Below, piece by piece: positions 43,642 through 55,100 of a DNA stretch of 64,000 nucleotides. The position numbers and the translations under genes are program-made. The DNA is from Phragmites australis (lineage: Eukaryota > Streptophyta > Magnoliopsida > Poales > Poaceae), in the NCBI RefSeq assembly GCF_958298935.1, contig NC_084924.1, positions 15,907,819-15,971,818 on the forward strand, in the 5' to 3' direction. The notes below the pieces were generated by a model. The model was not told the DNA's origin, ran no database searches, and saw only the letters and a program-made list of their open reading frames with translations. Within the stretch, counting starts at the first letter, position 1; every line of letters begins with the position of its first letter.

Positions 43642-44994
43642 TGTCGGTGACACAGGAACTGGGGGTCCCCGAGTCCCGAGGCCAGAACAGCAGAGTGCCA
43701 CATGGCGCCCTCCGTCGGGGGTTATCTTCCCGAGGTCCGAGAAGACCAAGTTCTGGGAGAGGGTGCTCGGGGCCATGAACAGTAATCCCCGAGTACCCGA
43801 GTTCCCCGATGATCCGAGAAGACCAAGTACCGGGAAAAGAGTGCTTGGGGCCATGCACAGTGGTCCCCAAGCACCCAAGTTCCCCGATGACAAGAAAAGC
43901 CAAGTTCCAAGAGAGAGTGCTCGGGGCTGCGAACAGTGGCCCCCGAGCACCCGAGTCCCCCGAGGACCCAAGGGAAGCCAGTTCCGGGAGAGAGTGCTCG
44001 GGGCTGTAAACAGTGGCCCCCGAGCACTCGGTTCCCCGAGGACCTGAACTGTCAGTTCCGGGACAGAGTGCTCGGGGCTGCGAACAGTGGCCCCCGAGCA
44101 CTCACAGTTCCCCGAGGGTCTGAGAAGTCCTTTGCCGGTGGTCCCCACAGAGACTCAGCGGTGAGGTGTCAATTGGTGAGAGGCTCGATGCTGCATTTAA
44201 GAGGGCGTGTGGCCTGTCACTTCCAACCACTCCCCCCACGCTTGCTGTCAGTCCCTGCCACGACCTAGCAGGGAGGCGTGGGGACATTTAATGCACGGAT
44301 CCCATCGCGCGTCATCCGGCACACCTCGGGATAACGTCGCAAGTCTCGAGGCACACCGCCTACCGCCCTGCTGTGTCAGGCCTGCTCTGACCGGGCGGGC
44401 ACACGGGTTGCTCGGAGGCTACCTGGTGGGCCCTCCCCGTAGCACTCGCCAAAAAGCCGAATGCTGACGAACAAGACCAGACGGGGACGCGTTTTCAACC
44501 CTCCCCGTCACCTCGCGCAGCAGCCCATGATGGTTGCTTTCTATTTATGGCGCCTTGGAACTCACGCCATCCTTTCTGGGCACGCTACCACCCCGGCGGG
44601 TATATAAGCGGGGCGAGTTCCCCGGAGAAGGGGATCGAGTCCTTCACGAACAACCAGACCAAAGCACGAAACACATCGACGAGTCTCGAAGAATAAGGAG
44701 CACGAAGCTCTAGACTTAGATAAATACTCTTATAACACAACAGATCCTCTGAGAGTCATTCTTGGATCATTTATAGCATACACACAGGAGTAGGGTGGTA
44801 CGCTCAGTGTGGCCCAAACCTGTCTAAAAATCCCCTGAGCATTTACTCCTTCCTGCATCCAATCATTCCACCTCCACCTGCATCTCATTTACTCCCATTT
44901 ATTTCACCTACGAAGCGGATTCAGAATCATCCCCCCGGCCGAATCTCAAAGGGGGTCCCTCTGGATCCCCGCTTGGGGAGTTCACCCTCCGACA
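43642..44994 (+). mobile_element. Solo LTR of the same family as the Tat element
   Basis: It is bounded by TGTCGGTGAC at 43642 and CTCCGACA ending at 44994 (1353 bp). A perfect 5-bp TSD, TACCT, flanks it (43637-43641 and 44995-44999). It is in the opposite orientation to the LTRs at 1-1128 and 12451-13848 but shares their hairpin units (arms GTGCTCGGGG / CCCCGAGCAC, about 43760-44105). It also shares the CATCCCCCC-GCCGAATCTCA block before the 3' end. The TATA box is TATATAAG at 44601-44608. No internal region is present, as expected after LTR-LTR recombination. Confidence 0.93.
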
Positions 44995-45183
44995 TACCTT
45001 ATTCTGGATTCACCAAAAAAATCATTACATGTAATAAAGTAGTATCCCAGATCACCAAATAACTATATCACACATTCTTCATTGTTGCTAGTCAATTAAC
45101 AAGAACAAAAGGGGAACAAAAACGAATCGTGCAAAACCGAGAAAAAAAATAGGGTCATAGCATGATTCTGGCTGTAGTATGTC

Positions 45184-46071
45184 TAGGGCTGCTAATAGGT
45201 CGGGTCAGATTTGGTGGAGCAAAACCATGCCCAACCCGATAGCCTCAACTCGACTCAAACCCAACATAGAAAACGAGCGAAAATTGGAAACCGAACCCAC
45301 ACCTATCGGGTTTTCACTCAAATCTAGATCTCTCTCTCAGTAGCCCATCAGGCGGAAACAGGGGCGCGTGGTGGTGGCGACTGTGTGGGGAGGCGCTGGC
45401 ACCGGTGCGTGGTGGCGCGGGGCGACGGTGCATGGCGATAACTACGCGTGGAAGACTAAGGATCATCGTGGATGTCTTGGAGGATCAGCTACACGAGATG
45501 CGTCACCACGCCTCTGAGGGCAACCATGGCCCGCGCTGGCCCTGCTACTGTTCAGTGAGTCGCACAACCCTTACAATCTCCTGGAACAGCAACCCAGGAT
45601 CACCAACCAACGCAGCTAGCTCTACAAGGCCGACACCCATAGCTTCCCTGACCTCGACGTCCACATCTCGCTCATCAACATCATGGCAGTGCATCCCTGC
45701 ACCTAATGCTTCGATTGATCACTTGTATCACGTATTTGTATGTGGTTCACTTTTGGTGCAGTGGCCTGACGGAAGTGGATATGGTCATGTGGACGAGGTT
45801 GCAGCCAGGGGCAATCAAAAGCTAGGGTTTTTAGCTTACATGGGCTGAGTTGTAATGATATGTTGTGGGCTAGGCTACTACAATACACTGCTACTACCAT
45901 ATTGGGTGACCCACGGGCACCTACGAGTGAAATGTAAAACCCGAGCCTAACCTGATCCTATCTGGGTAACCAACTCGTCAAACCTGTCAGTGAAAATTTA
46001 GACCTGAACCTGGACCCGTCGGGAGCAAAACCCGCAGGTATCCGAACTCATGAATCCAATTACCAGCCCTA
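45184..46071. mobile_element. Non-autonomous hAT-like element carrying a gene fragment
   Basis: Termini TAGGGCTGCTAAT (45184) and ATTACCAGCCCTA (ending 46071) are inverted. They are flanked by a perfect 8-bp duplication AGTATGTC (45176-45183 and 46072-46079), diagnostic of hAT elements. Subterminal GGGTT / AACCC-type motifs are frequent at both ends. The 888-bp interior has no transposase; it holds a vicilin-like gene fragment (45463-45690). Confidence 0.88.
45463..45690 (+). pseudogene. Vicilin-like globulin (cupin) gene fragment, copy 1
   Basis: The frame reads EDQLHEMRHHASEGNHGPRW, then after a frameshift PYNLLEQQPRITNQ, LYKADTHSFPDLDVHISLIN. Grass vicilin-like/globulin-1-type storage proteins have the succession ASEG-x-GP-x-WPLPP...GPYNLL-x-x-[QR]P...LYEADA-x-SF-x-DL, and this fits it. 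The fragment lies inside the hAT-like element, so it was captured. A 2-bp deletion relative to copy 2 and a stop in front of LYKAD break it. Family call by eye. Confidence 0.6.
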
Positions 46072-46149
46072 AGTATGTCACATTGTCACTTCATTTGTTC
46101 ATCAAATATATCGAGAGATACTATATGAAAAACAGACAAAAAAGAAACT

Positions 46150-46495
46150 ACATAAGTAACAGGTCGTCAAGACCCGTCACTTAAGAGTCATAAGTGACAG
46201 ATCATGTTACGACATGTTACTTATGTAGCCTCGGGTCGAGGTCGAACTATAACCCATCACTTATGATAAGTCATCAGTGACGAGTCATAAAGTTACCCAT
46301 CACTGATAACATTAGTGATGGGTAAAATTATGACCTATCACTAATGATCAACTCGTGAGTGAGGAGTCATTCTAGGCTAGTCATCAGTGACAGGTCACGT
46401 TACGATCAGTCACTTATGATTTATCATCAGTGATAGGTCTCACTGGGCCAGTCACAAGTGACGAGTGATGTTATAACCTGTCACTGATGACTCAG
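46150..46495. repeat. GTGACGGGT-type array in duplication copy 1
   Basis: Alternating motifs like AAGTGACAG, ACCCATCACT, CAGTGACGAGT and TCACTGATGAC lie in both orientations. It is similar in style to the CACTA arrays at 22-33 kb, but no CACTA terminus was found here. More units occur at 47150-47215 and 47480-47690. Confidence 0.75.
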
Positions 46496-47289
46496 CTCTG
46501 TTATTAGAGTTGGCCAGGTACTGTCTTTTCTTACTTAATTTGTCCAACTAGAAACTAAATGTATCGTACAGATCTGAAAAGATATTATGCAGAAAGGTTA
46601 TAACCATGCTATAATTGAACATTTACGCATAAAGCCCAAATGTATCAACAAGTTACAACTTATGTTTAGCCTAAGATTTGAACCAAAGAGGTATGAGACT
46701 ACAAACATTTATAGAACAATGCATCAACAAGTTACTTATGTTTAGCCTATTTCATGAATTTCCATCACGCGTTGAATAAAACTGGTGTAGGGTACTACGA
46801 CGTAGTAGGCTCAAATATTTTTTTATTTTTTTCTTATTTTTTCTCACCTTAACAGCACTAAAATAGGAATCATTGTACATTTCTGCTCAAGTTCGATGTA
46901 ATGGGTGGTGGCTATGGACACAAACATATATTTCAAAAACGGTGCAGAAACTTCAATCTTCTAAGCCAATTTTAGCCTAAAAATATTGCCAAACCTGACA
47001 AACTCGAGGAGAAATAGATGTAACTTTTTTTTTAGATATCCATAGAGTCAAAAAATATCAAAATCGGAGTCCATATGTAAAAGTTATGTCTGTTTTACCG
47101 AAGTTACTCTGGATCATCTATTGGCAAAAACAGTTATTTTTGACAGGTAAGATTACGTCCAGTCACTATTATATAATTATTAGTGACCGATCATGATTAT
47201 GACTCGTCACTTATGATATTCGATAGAAAAGATTAAAAAGATAAAATATCCGGCTTCATCAAAATACATGCAAGGGTGTTGTGGTAAAG

Positions 47290-47340
47290 GGGCTGCACGT
47301 GCGAGGAGAGGTCGCGGGTTCGATTCTCACAGGCGTAGAG
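47290..47340 (+). other. tRNA-like Pol III B-box segment, copy 1
   Basis: GCGGGTTCGATTCTCAC matches the Pol III B box (GGTTCGANNC), with a weak A-box-like GTGGTAAAGGGG about 35 bp upstream. Acceptor-stem pairing is not evident, so this is not a functional tRNA gene. It could be a SINE-derived relic. Copy 2 of the duplication has the equivalent at about 49735-49790. Confidence 0.3.
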
Positions 47341-47978
47341 TATAAAAACAGTGTGAAAAATATCAAGTGACCTATGACGGGTGGTAATGGCCACTGCGTT
47401 GGATAGCTCAGTTGAAAAAATATATATATATTTTAACTTTTTTTATGTTAAAAAATACGAAAAACTTTCATCAGTTTTTAGTGACGGGATATAGTTACGA
47501 CCCGTCGTTGATAACCTTCATAAGTGACGGATCACTATTACGATCCATCACTAAAATGATCATCGGTAATTGGTTATCACCCGTCACCAATGACTATCAT
47601 CAGTAATCAGAGCGTCACCTATAATGGTTTTCACCTGTCACCGCTGACTAGTCATCAGTAATCAAAAGATCACCTATAACGACTTGACGTAATGAGAGCA
47701 TATATCTCTAACTTCAAGTAATGAGAGCATATATCTCCAACTCCAAATAATTGTACGGGCGGCTGAATTGGTTCTTCATTGGCCACCAAAAAACGAATGT
47801 GTGAGTCGAAGCTCCGCTAGAGAATAAAAGGACATGCGAGCTTCCAAATGTGGAATGAGTTACAAGGAATCGAATAGCTCAAGCATTGGCCTCTCCGTGG
47901 CTGTGTAAAGCTGTCCCTTAAAAATTGTACGGCTCGGATCTATTAAAAATTGTACGTCCAAAATTGCATTGGCCTCTA

Positions 47979-48140
47979 CTGCCGTTCGGCGAGTTGCACG
48001 GCCCTTACAATCTCCTGGAGCAGCAGCCCAGGATCACCAACCAACACAGCTAGCTCTACAAGGCCGACGCCCACAGCTTCCCCGACCTCGACGTCCACAT
48101 CTCGCTCATCAACATCACGGCGGTGCGTCCCTGCACCTAA
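47979..48140 (+). pseudogene. Vicilin-like globulin gene fragment, copy 2
   Basis: The frame reads LPFGELHGPYNLLEQQPRIT, then a stop, then LYKADAHSFPDLDVHISLIN followed by ITAVRPCT and a stop. It keeps the frame across GPYNLL better than copy 1, so copy 2 is not simply a degraded descendant of copy 1. Its 5' part (the ASEG block) is missing because the duplication begins inside the fragment. Confidence 0.6.
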
Positions 48141-48599
48141 TGCTTCGATTGATCACTTGCATCACGTATTTGTATGTTGATTCACTTTTGATAGGTGGTT
48201 GTGACCGTGCGGCGGCCTGACGGGAGTGGATGTGGTCATGTGGATGAGGTTATGGGTAGGGGCCAATCAAAAGCTAGGGTTTTCAGTTTACACGAGCTGA
48301 GTTGTAATAATATGTTATAGGTTAGGATACTGCAATACACTGCTACTACCATATTGGGTGACCCGCGGGCACCTGTGGGTGAAATGTAAAACCTGAGCCT
48401 AACCTAATCTCATCCGGGTACCCAACTCGTCAGACTCGTGAGTAAAAATTTAGACTCGAAGCTGACCCGTTGGGCGCAAAACCCGCAGGTTTCTAAACTC
48501 ATGGGTCCAATTACCAGTCCTAAGTATGTCACATTATCGCTTCATTTGTTCATCAAATACATCGAGAGATACTATGTGAAAAACAGATAAAGAAGACAC

Positions 48600-48955
48600 T
48601 ATATAAATGATAGGTCGTCAGGATCCGTCATTTAAGAGTTATAAGTGACGGGTTATGTTACGACCCATCACTTATATAGCTTGGGGTCAAGATCGAGAAC
48701 TATGACCCATCACTTATCACAAGTCATCAGTGATAAGTCATAAAGTTACCTGTCACTGATGACATTAGTGACGGGTGAAGTTATGATCTATCACTAATGA
48801 TCAACTTATGAGTGACGAGTCATTCTAGGCTAGTCATCAGTGACGGGTCACGTTACAACCCGTCACTTATGACTTGTTATCAGTGATAGGTCTCACTAAG
48901 CCAGTCGTAAATGATAGATGATGTTATAACTCGTCACTGATGACTCAGCTCTGTT
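48600..48955. repeat. GTGACGGGT-type array in duplication copy 2
   Basis: This is the equivalent of 46150-46495, with units such as AAGTGACGGGTTATG, ACCCATCACTTAT and CAGTGACGGGTCACG. Further units are at about 49590-49675 and 49920-50140. Confidence 0.75.
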
Positions 48956-50405
48956 ATTAGAGCTGGTCAAGTACTGTCTTTTCTTACTTAATTTGCCCAA
49001 CTAGAAACTAAACATCTTGTGCAGATCTGAAAAGATATTATGCAGAAATGTTACAACCATGCTATAACTGAATATTTACACCTAAAAGCACAAATGTAAA
49101 CACTAAACTTATAACCATGATATAGCTAAGATTCAGACCAAAGAGATACGAGACTACAAACATTTATAGAACAATGCATCAACAAGTTATAACTTATGTT
49201 TAGCCTATTTCATGAATTTCCATTCACACGTTGAACAAAACTGGTGTAGGGTATGATGGCGTAGTTGGTAAAAATATTTTTTAATTTTCTCACCTTAGCA
49301 AACACTAAAATAGGAATCATTGTACATTTTTCTCAAGTTTGATGTAATGAGTGGCGGCTATGGACACAATACATATTCCAAAAATAATGCAGAAACTTAA
49401 AAGAGCAAGAACTCAATCTTCCAAGCCAAATTTAACCAAAAAAATTTGCCAAACCTGACAAATTCGAAGAGAAATAGATGTAACTTTTTTAGATGTTTGT
49501 TGAGTCAAAAAATATCGAAATCAGAGTCTGTATGCAAAAGTTATGCCCGTTTTACCAAAGTTACTATGGACTATCTATGGGCAAAAATAGTCATTGATGA
49601 CGGGTCAAGATTACGATCCATCACTATTGTACAATTATTAGTGACGGGTTATAATTATAACTCATCACTTATGATCTTTCAAAAAAAGGTTAAAAAGATG
49701 AAATATCCGGTTTCATCACAATACATGTAGGGGTGTGGTGGTAAGAGGGTTGGACACGTGAGGGAAGGTTGTGGGTTCGATTCTCACCGAACACGAGTAT
49801 AAAAACAGTGTGAAAACCCATGATGAGTGGTGATAACCCCTACATTGGGATGGCTGGGGTGGAAAAAATATTTTTTGATTTTTTTCATATTAAAAACATG
49901 AAAAATGTTCATTAGTCACTAGTGACGTGTCAAAATTATGACCTATCACTTATGACAAGTCATAAGCGACGAGATATGATTATGACCCGTCATTGATAAC
50001 TTTTATAACTGATGGATCACTATTATAATCCATCACTAAGATGATTATTAGTAACTGGTTATCATTCGTCACTAATGACTAATCATCAATAATACGTTCA
50101 AAATATCACCTGCGATGATTATCACTCGTCACTGAAAATCCTTTTTAAGTAATGAGAGCATATATCTCTAACTCCAAGTAACGAGAGCATATATCTCCGA
50201 CTCCAAATAATTGTACGGGCCGCTGAATTGGTTCTTCATTGGCCACCAAAAAACGAATGTGTGAGTTGAAGCTCCGCTAGAGAATAAAAGGACATGCGAG
50301 CTTCCAAATGTGGAATGAGTTGCGAGGAATCGAATAGCTCAACCATTGGCCTCTCCGTGGCTGTGTAAAGCCGTCCCTTAAAAATTGTACGGCTCGGATC
50401 TATTA

Positions 50406-51428
50406 CCATTGCTCGACTACTTCCTATCTTAGCGTGCTTTTAGTGTTAGCTTCTCCTCTTCTTCTTCTTCTTCTTTTTCCTCCTTTTCTTCTTCTTTTTT
50501 TGCGAGGTAACTTGCTTTTCTTTAATCCACCATATCTCTGTATGATCCAGCCAGGTATCCTTGAGACATCTTAAGGCCGTTTCGAATAAGGGGAGCGGAT
50601 TTGATTCTGCTCGTCATGAGTCCCTCCCTAAACATTCTTCCCTCAAAAAGTCCCTAACAATTCCTATAGCAACCCCTTCATCTGAACACCTTCAGAAGAT
50701 GGAAAAAAAAACATTGATCGGAAGCTTGTCATCACTACTAATATGTGGACGAGTTAGAATAAATTAAAAAAAAATCGGAGAATCCGATTTAAGAAGCATT
50801 GTTAGGGCTTGGGACGTTGGCAGAGAAGACAACTTTGCAAAAAGAGAAAATGCTCACATATCTCTTTCTTTTCCAAAGAAAAAAAAGAGAGTTAAACATT
50901 GACTGTTACAGATTTTATTCTCTTCAAAGTGGATCTGCTTCATCTTTCTCTCTGTCTCTGTTTTTCTTCTCTTCAACCAGCCGATTGATATTGTCAGTTC
51001 ACCATTGAATCGGAGTCGATGGCCAAGTTGCTGTAGAGATGATTCGGATCGCGAAAGAGAGCGCAGAAAAATAAAGAAGAGGTTCTGTCGCCGCTCAGGT
51101 GAGCCCTAGCTGTAGATGAGTAAAGTATACAGATACGTCGTATGTACCCGTAGACTCCGGGAAAATTAGAGTAGCAGCCACACGGCAGACAGAGATTGAG
51201 TCCGGAAATGATGTGAAGATGGCGACAAGCATGTGAGTGTTTTGTACTCCATAGGATTTTCTCTACATTCCATCAGAATTATTTGGGAGGAGCAGAGCAC
51301 CGCAGCTGCTTGCTTGCTCCAAGCCTCCAACAAGAATAGCTGCAGGCACTGCCCATCATTCAGACCAAGCTAGAGACGCTGCATTTGCATGCCAGCTGGT
51401 TGGCTGGATGAGCAACAAGTCACATAGT

Positions 51429-51466
<38 letters not shown>

Positions 51467-51503
51467 CAGGGGCGTGAGTTGTGATTTGCAAGTGAGTTGG
51501 CCA
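50406..51503. other. Flank of the Copia insertion, no supported gene
   Basis: The flank contains a CTT-rich tract (50455-50500), an A-rich stretch, short open frames of 60-70 codons without family signals, and a (GA)n microsatellite at about 51429-51462. GGCCA at 51499-51503 is the left TSD copy of the Copia element. Confidence 0.6.
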
Positions 51504-51990
51504 TGTTAGAACATGTGATGTTCATCTTCAACAATCTGATGACCGCACTACCGAGAGTAGAAGGGAGAGAGGGGGGAGATGGATGGGTTCATATCTGAGA
51601 CTCCAGTGGTTGGAGTAAGGTTGCTAGAACCCGCCATCTCTGCTTCGTCGGTGGAGCTCTGCGCTAGGGCAGCGACGGTCGGGGCAGAAGGGCTCGCCGG
51701 CGTCCGACGATGGTGACGTAGGCGCACGTAGTCCAGGGCGTGACGCAGAGGGCCAGGTGGAGCTTCCCGTCGGCACAGCGCCCCCTCCTCTAGATCGGTT
51801 AGGGTTTAGGTGTCGGTGGGGTGACTAGCGGCGCGGTGAACCTCGTACCGAGCGCCCCGGCCCCCACCTCTTTTTATAGCGCTGGCGACGGGGGCCCACC
51901 AGCCATAATGGGCTGGACGCCCCCGATCAGGGCGCGGGTCAAGGTTCTAATTAAGCCGTTGGGCTTAATTAGTGAGAGATCAGTCTAACA
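51504..51990 (-). repeat. Copia 3' LTR (487 bp)
   Basis: It runs in plus-strand reading from TGTTAGAACATG to CAGTCTAACA. The minus strand carries a TATA box GCTATAAAAAGAGG near 51879-51866. Positions 51690-51990 match 57291-57591; the remaining 186 bp have no partner at the other end of the element. Confidence 0.88.
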
Positions 51991-52002
51991 TTCTCCCCCT
52001 TG
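51991..52002 (-). other. Copia polypurine tract
   Basis: The minus strand reads AAGGGGGAGAA immediately before the TGTTAG of the 3' LTR. This is a standard Copia plus-strand priming site. Confidence 0.85.
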
Positions 52003-52174
52003 ATCTCACTCTACACTTTTACTTTTAAACTTTTACTTTTATCCCATTCCATCACAGATAGTTGCATAGAGCATACTTCATCGTCACGGTCAATCGCCGA
52101 TAGATTTGGTAGCTACAAGCACGTCTCTGTTTTGAAACAGATTCTTTGACTTTTGGGCCCTAGAAGTCCAGGAA

Positions 52175-55100
52175 TCACAGGCTATCCCTTAACCCCATGC
52201 CGGCTACATGTTCCTTGAACACGTTGGGTGGTAAGCCTTTCGTTAGCGGATCCGCGAGCATCCTTGCTGTACTTATATGCTCGAGACTTATGATTTGATC
52301 CCGGACTTTATCCTTCACAACGTAATACTTTATGTCAATGTGTTTGGCAGCACCACTTGACTTATTGTTGTGAGCGTACTGTACTGCCGGATAATTATCG
52401 CAGTATAACTTTAGTGGTCTATAGATGTCGTCAACCACCTTTAAACCGGGTACGAACTTCTTTAGCCAGTTCACCTGCCCCGTTGCCTCGTAACATGCTA
52501 CAAACTCGGCATACATTGTGGACGATGTAGTGACGGTTTGTTTGGAGCTTTTCCATGATATTGCTCCTCCTGCGAGAGTAAACACGTACCCTGACGTGGA
52601 CTTTCTATCATCTCCCGCATAATCAGAATCCGAGTACCCTACTATGTGCAAGGAATCTGATTTTCTGTACGTTAGCATGAGGCCTTTTGTGCCTTGCAAA
52701 TAACGCAAGACCTTCTTTACCAATTTCCAGTGTTCTGGTCCTGGATTACTTTGAAATCTGCCAAGTAACCCGGTGACAAAAGCTATGTCAGGGCGTGTAC
52801 AAACTTGCGCATACTGTAAGCTCCCGACAGCTGAAGCATATGGTACCACTTTCATTTGATCGATCTCGTATTGATTCTTTGGGCATTGAAAATCCCCATA
52901 TCTATCGCCCTTGACTATGGGTGCAGGTGAGGCACTACACTTATGCATACTGAACTTTTTCAAGACCTTTTCTATGTATGCCTTTTGTGACAGTCCTAAT
53001 ACCCCTTTGCTTCTATCTCGGTGTATCTCAATTCCCAGAACATATGCAGCTTCACCGAGATCTTTCATATCAAAGTTCGAGGACAAGAACTTCTTTGTTT
53101 CTTTCATTAGGCTGACATCACTACTCGCAAGCAAGATGTCATCCACATATAAGATCAGAAAGATATACTTTCCACTTTTAAACTTTGAATATACACAATT
53201 GTCCTCTACATTTTCTTTGAACCCAAACTGTCTTATTGTCTTATCAAACTTCAAGTACCACTGCCTTGAAGCCTGTTTCAACCCATAAATGGATTTCTTT
53301 AAGCGGCATCCCAGACGTTCTTTTCCTTTTACGACAAAGCCTTTCGGTTGTGCCATATAGACACTCTCGTCTAAATCCCCGTTAAGGAATGCTGTCTTTA
53401 CATCCATTTGATGCAAGTCTAAATCATAGTGGGCTACCAGCGCCATTATGATTCTGAAGGAATCTTTACATGAGACTGGAGAAAAGGTCTCATTGTAATC
53501 AATCCCTTCTCTTTGCGTAAAGCCTTTTGCCACAAGTCGCGCTTTATACTTTTCTATATTCCCTTGGGAGTCATATTTTATTTTGTAGACCCATTTGCAG
53601 CCCACTGTTTTGGCTCCTTTAGGAATTACCTCTAAGTCCCAAACCTTGTTGGCACTCATTGATCGTATCTCATCTTCCATGGCCTCAAGCCACTTGGATG
53701 AGTGTTCGCTTCTCATGGCTTCTTCAAACGAGGTAGGATCACCTTCCATTTGAAACTCTTCAATGTTATACACTTTATAATCGTCAGGGATAGCTGATCT
53801 TCTCACTCTTTGAGACCTTCTAGGAGCCTCTACATTTGGAACATTTTCAAGTTGAGGCTGTTGTTGCTCCCCTTGATCTGTGGCAATAGCTTCCATGGGT
53901 TCCTGAAGCACAGGTTCCACATCTTCATTCGTTGTTGCCACAGGAGGGACAACCACAGGTGCTTGCATCACAGTGTCTTCCACTGTCGGTGCAGCTACAA
54001 CGGGTAGTGAGAAGAATGGCTCATGAGTCAACGGAGTGGGCACATATTCCCGCTTCTCCTCAAGGTCAAACTCTCGAGCTACCACGCTCCCCCTCATCAT
54101 CTCATCTTCTAGGAAGATTGCGTGTCTCGTTTCCACAAACTTTGTATGTCTTTCAGGGCAGTAGAAACGATAACCTTTCGATCTTTCAGGATAGCCAATG
54201 AAATGGCAACTAACTGTTTTGGGATCTAGCTTCCCAATGTTTGGGTTAAACACCTTGGCCTCAGCTGGGCTCCCCCACACACGTAAATGCTTTAGTGAGG
54301 GTACTCTCCCTGTCCACAACTCATACGGTGTCTTGGGCACCGATTTACTTGGTACTCTATTGAGAATATGGATTGCTGTCTTTAATGCTTCTATCCATAG
54401 ACCCAATGGTAGGGATGAGTAACTCATCATACTACGCACCATATCCATCAGGGTACGGTTACGCCTTTCAGCTACTCCATTTTGCTGAGGCTCGCCCGGT
54501 GTCGAATACTGGGCTACTATTCCATTTTCTTGTAAGAACCTTGCAAAAGGTCCAGGAATCTGTCCATACGGGGTATGACGACCGTAGTACTCCCCTCCAC
54601 AGTCAGATCTGACTATCTTAATCTTTAAACTGTGTTGGTTCTCAACTTCTGCTTTGAATATCTTAAATTTATCCAATGCTTCTGTTCTTTCTTTAATTGG
54701 ATAAATATAGCCAAAACGGGAGTAATCATCTGTGAATGTTATGAACGAGTCAAAACCATCCACACTTTTCACAGGAAATGGACCACATATGTCTGTGTGG
54801 ATTATTTCTAATATTCCTGTGCTTCGTTTGGCATTTTTCTTAATTTTCTTTACATATTTTCCTTTTATGCAATCTCTGCATTGCTCTAAGTCTGCGAACT
54901 CTAATGGAGGAAGAATATCATTCTTTACTAGTCTCTCTATTCTCCCCCTCGAAATATGGCCTAAACGACAGTGCCATAATTTCGACGACGCATCTTGAGT
55001 TCGCTTTCGTTTTCTGTTTACATCCGCAGACGAGGATACGTTTTCACTATCACATATAACATTTACTTCATCACGTAGTGATAACAAATATAACTCATTT

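Larger units (their letters stand above)
45536..50405. repeat. Tandem duplication of about 2.4 kb
   Basis: Copy 1 is about 45536-47946 and copy 2 about 47971-50405. They are collinear from the vicilin fragment, through the right half of the hAT-like element and two repeat arrays, to a shared end GTACGGCTCGGATCTATTA. The right-hand 200 bp are almost identical; inner parts differ at roughly one position in ten by eye. A 24-bp joint (47947-47970) separates the copies. Confidence 0.88.

Noticed and set aside
47290..47340. Functional tRNA gene
   Set aside because: A B box is present but acceptor and anticodon stems do not pair convincingly.
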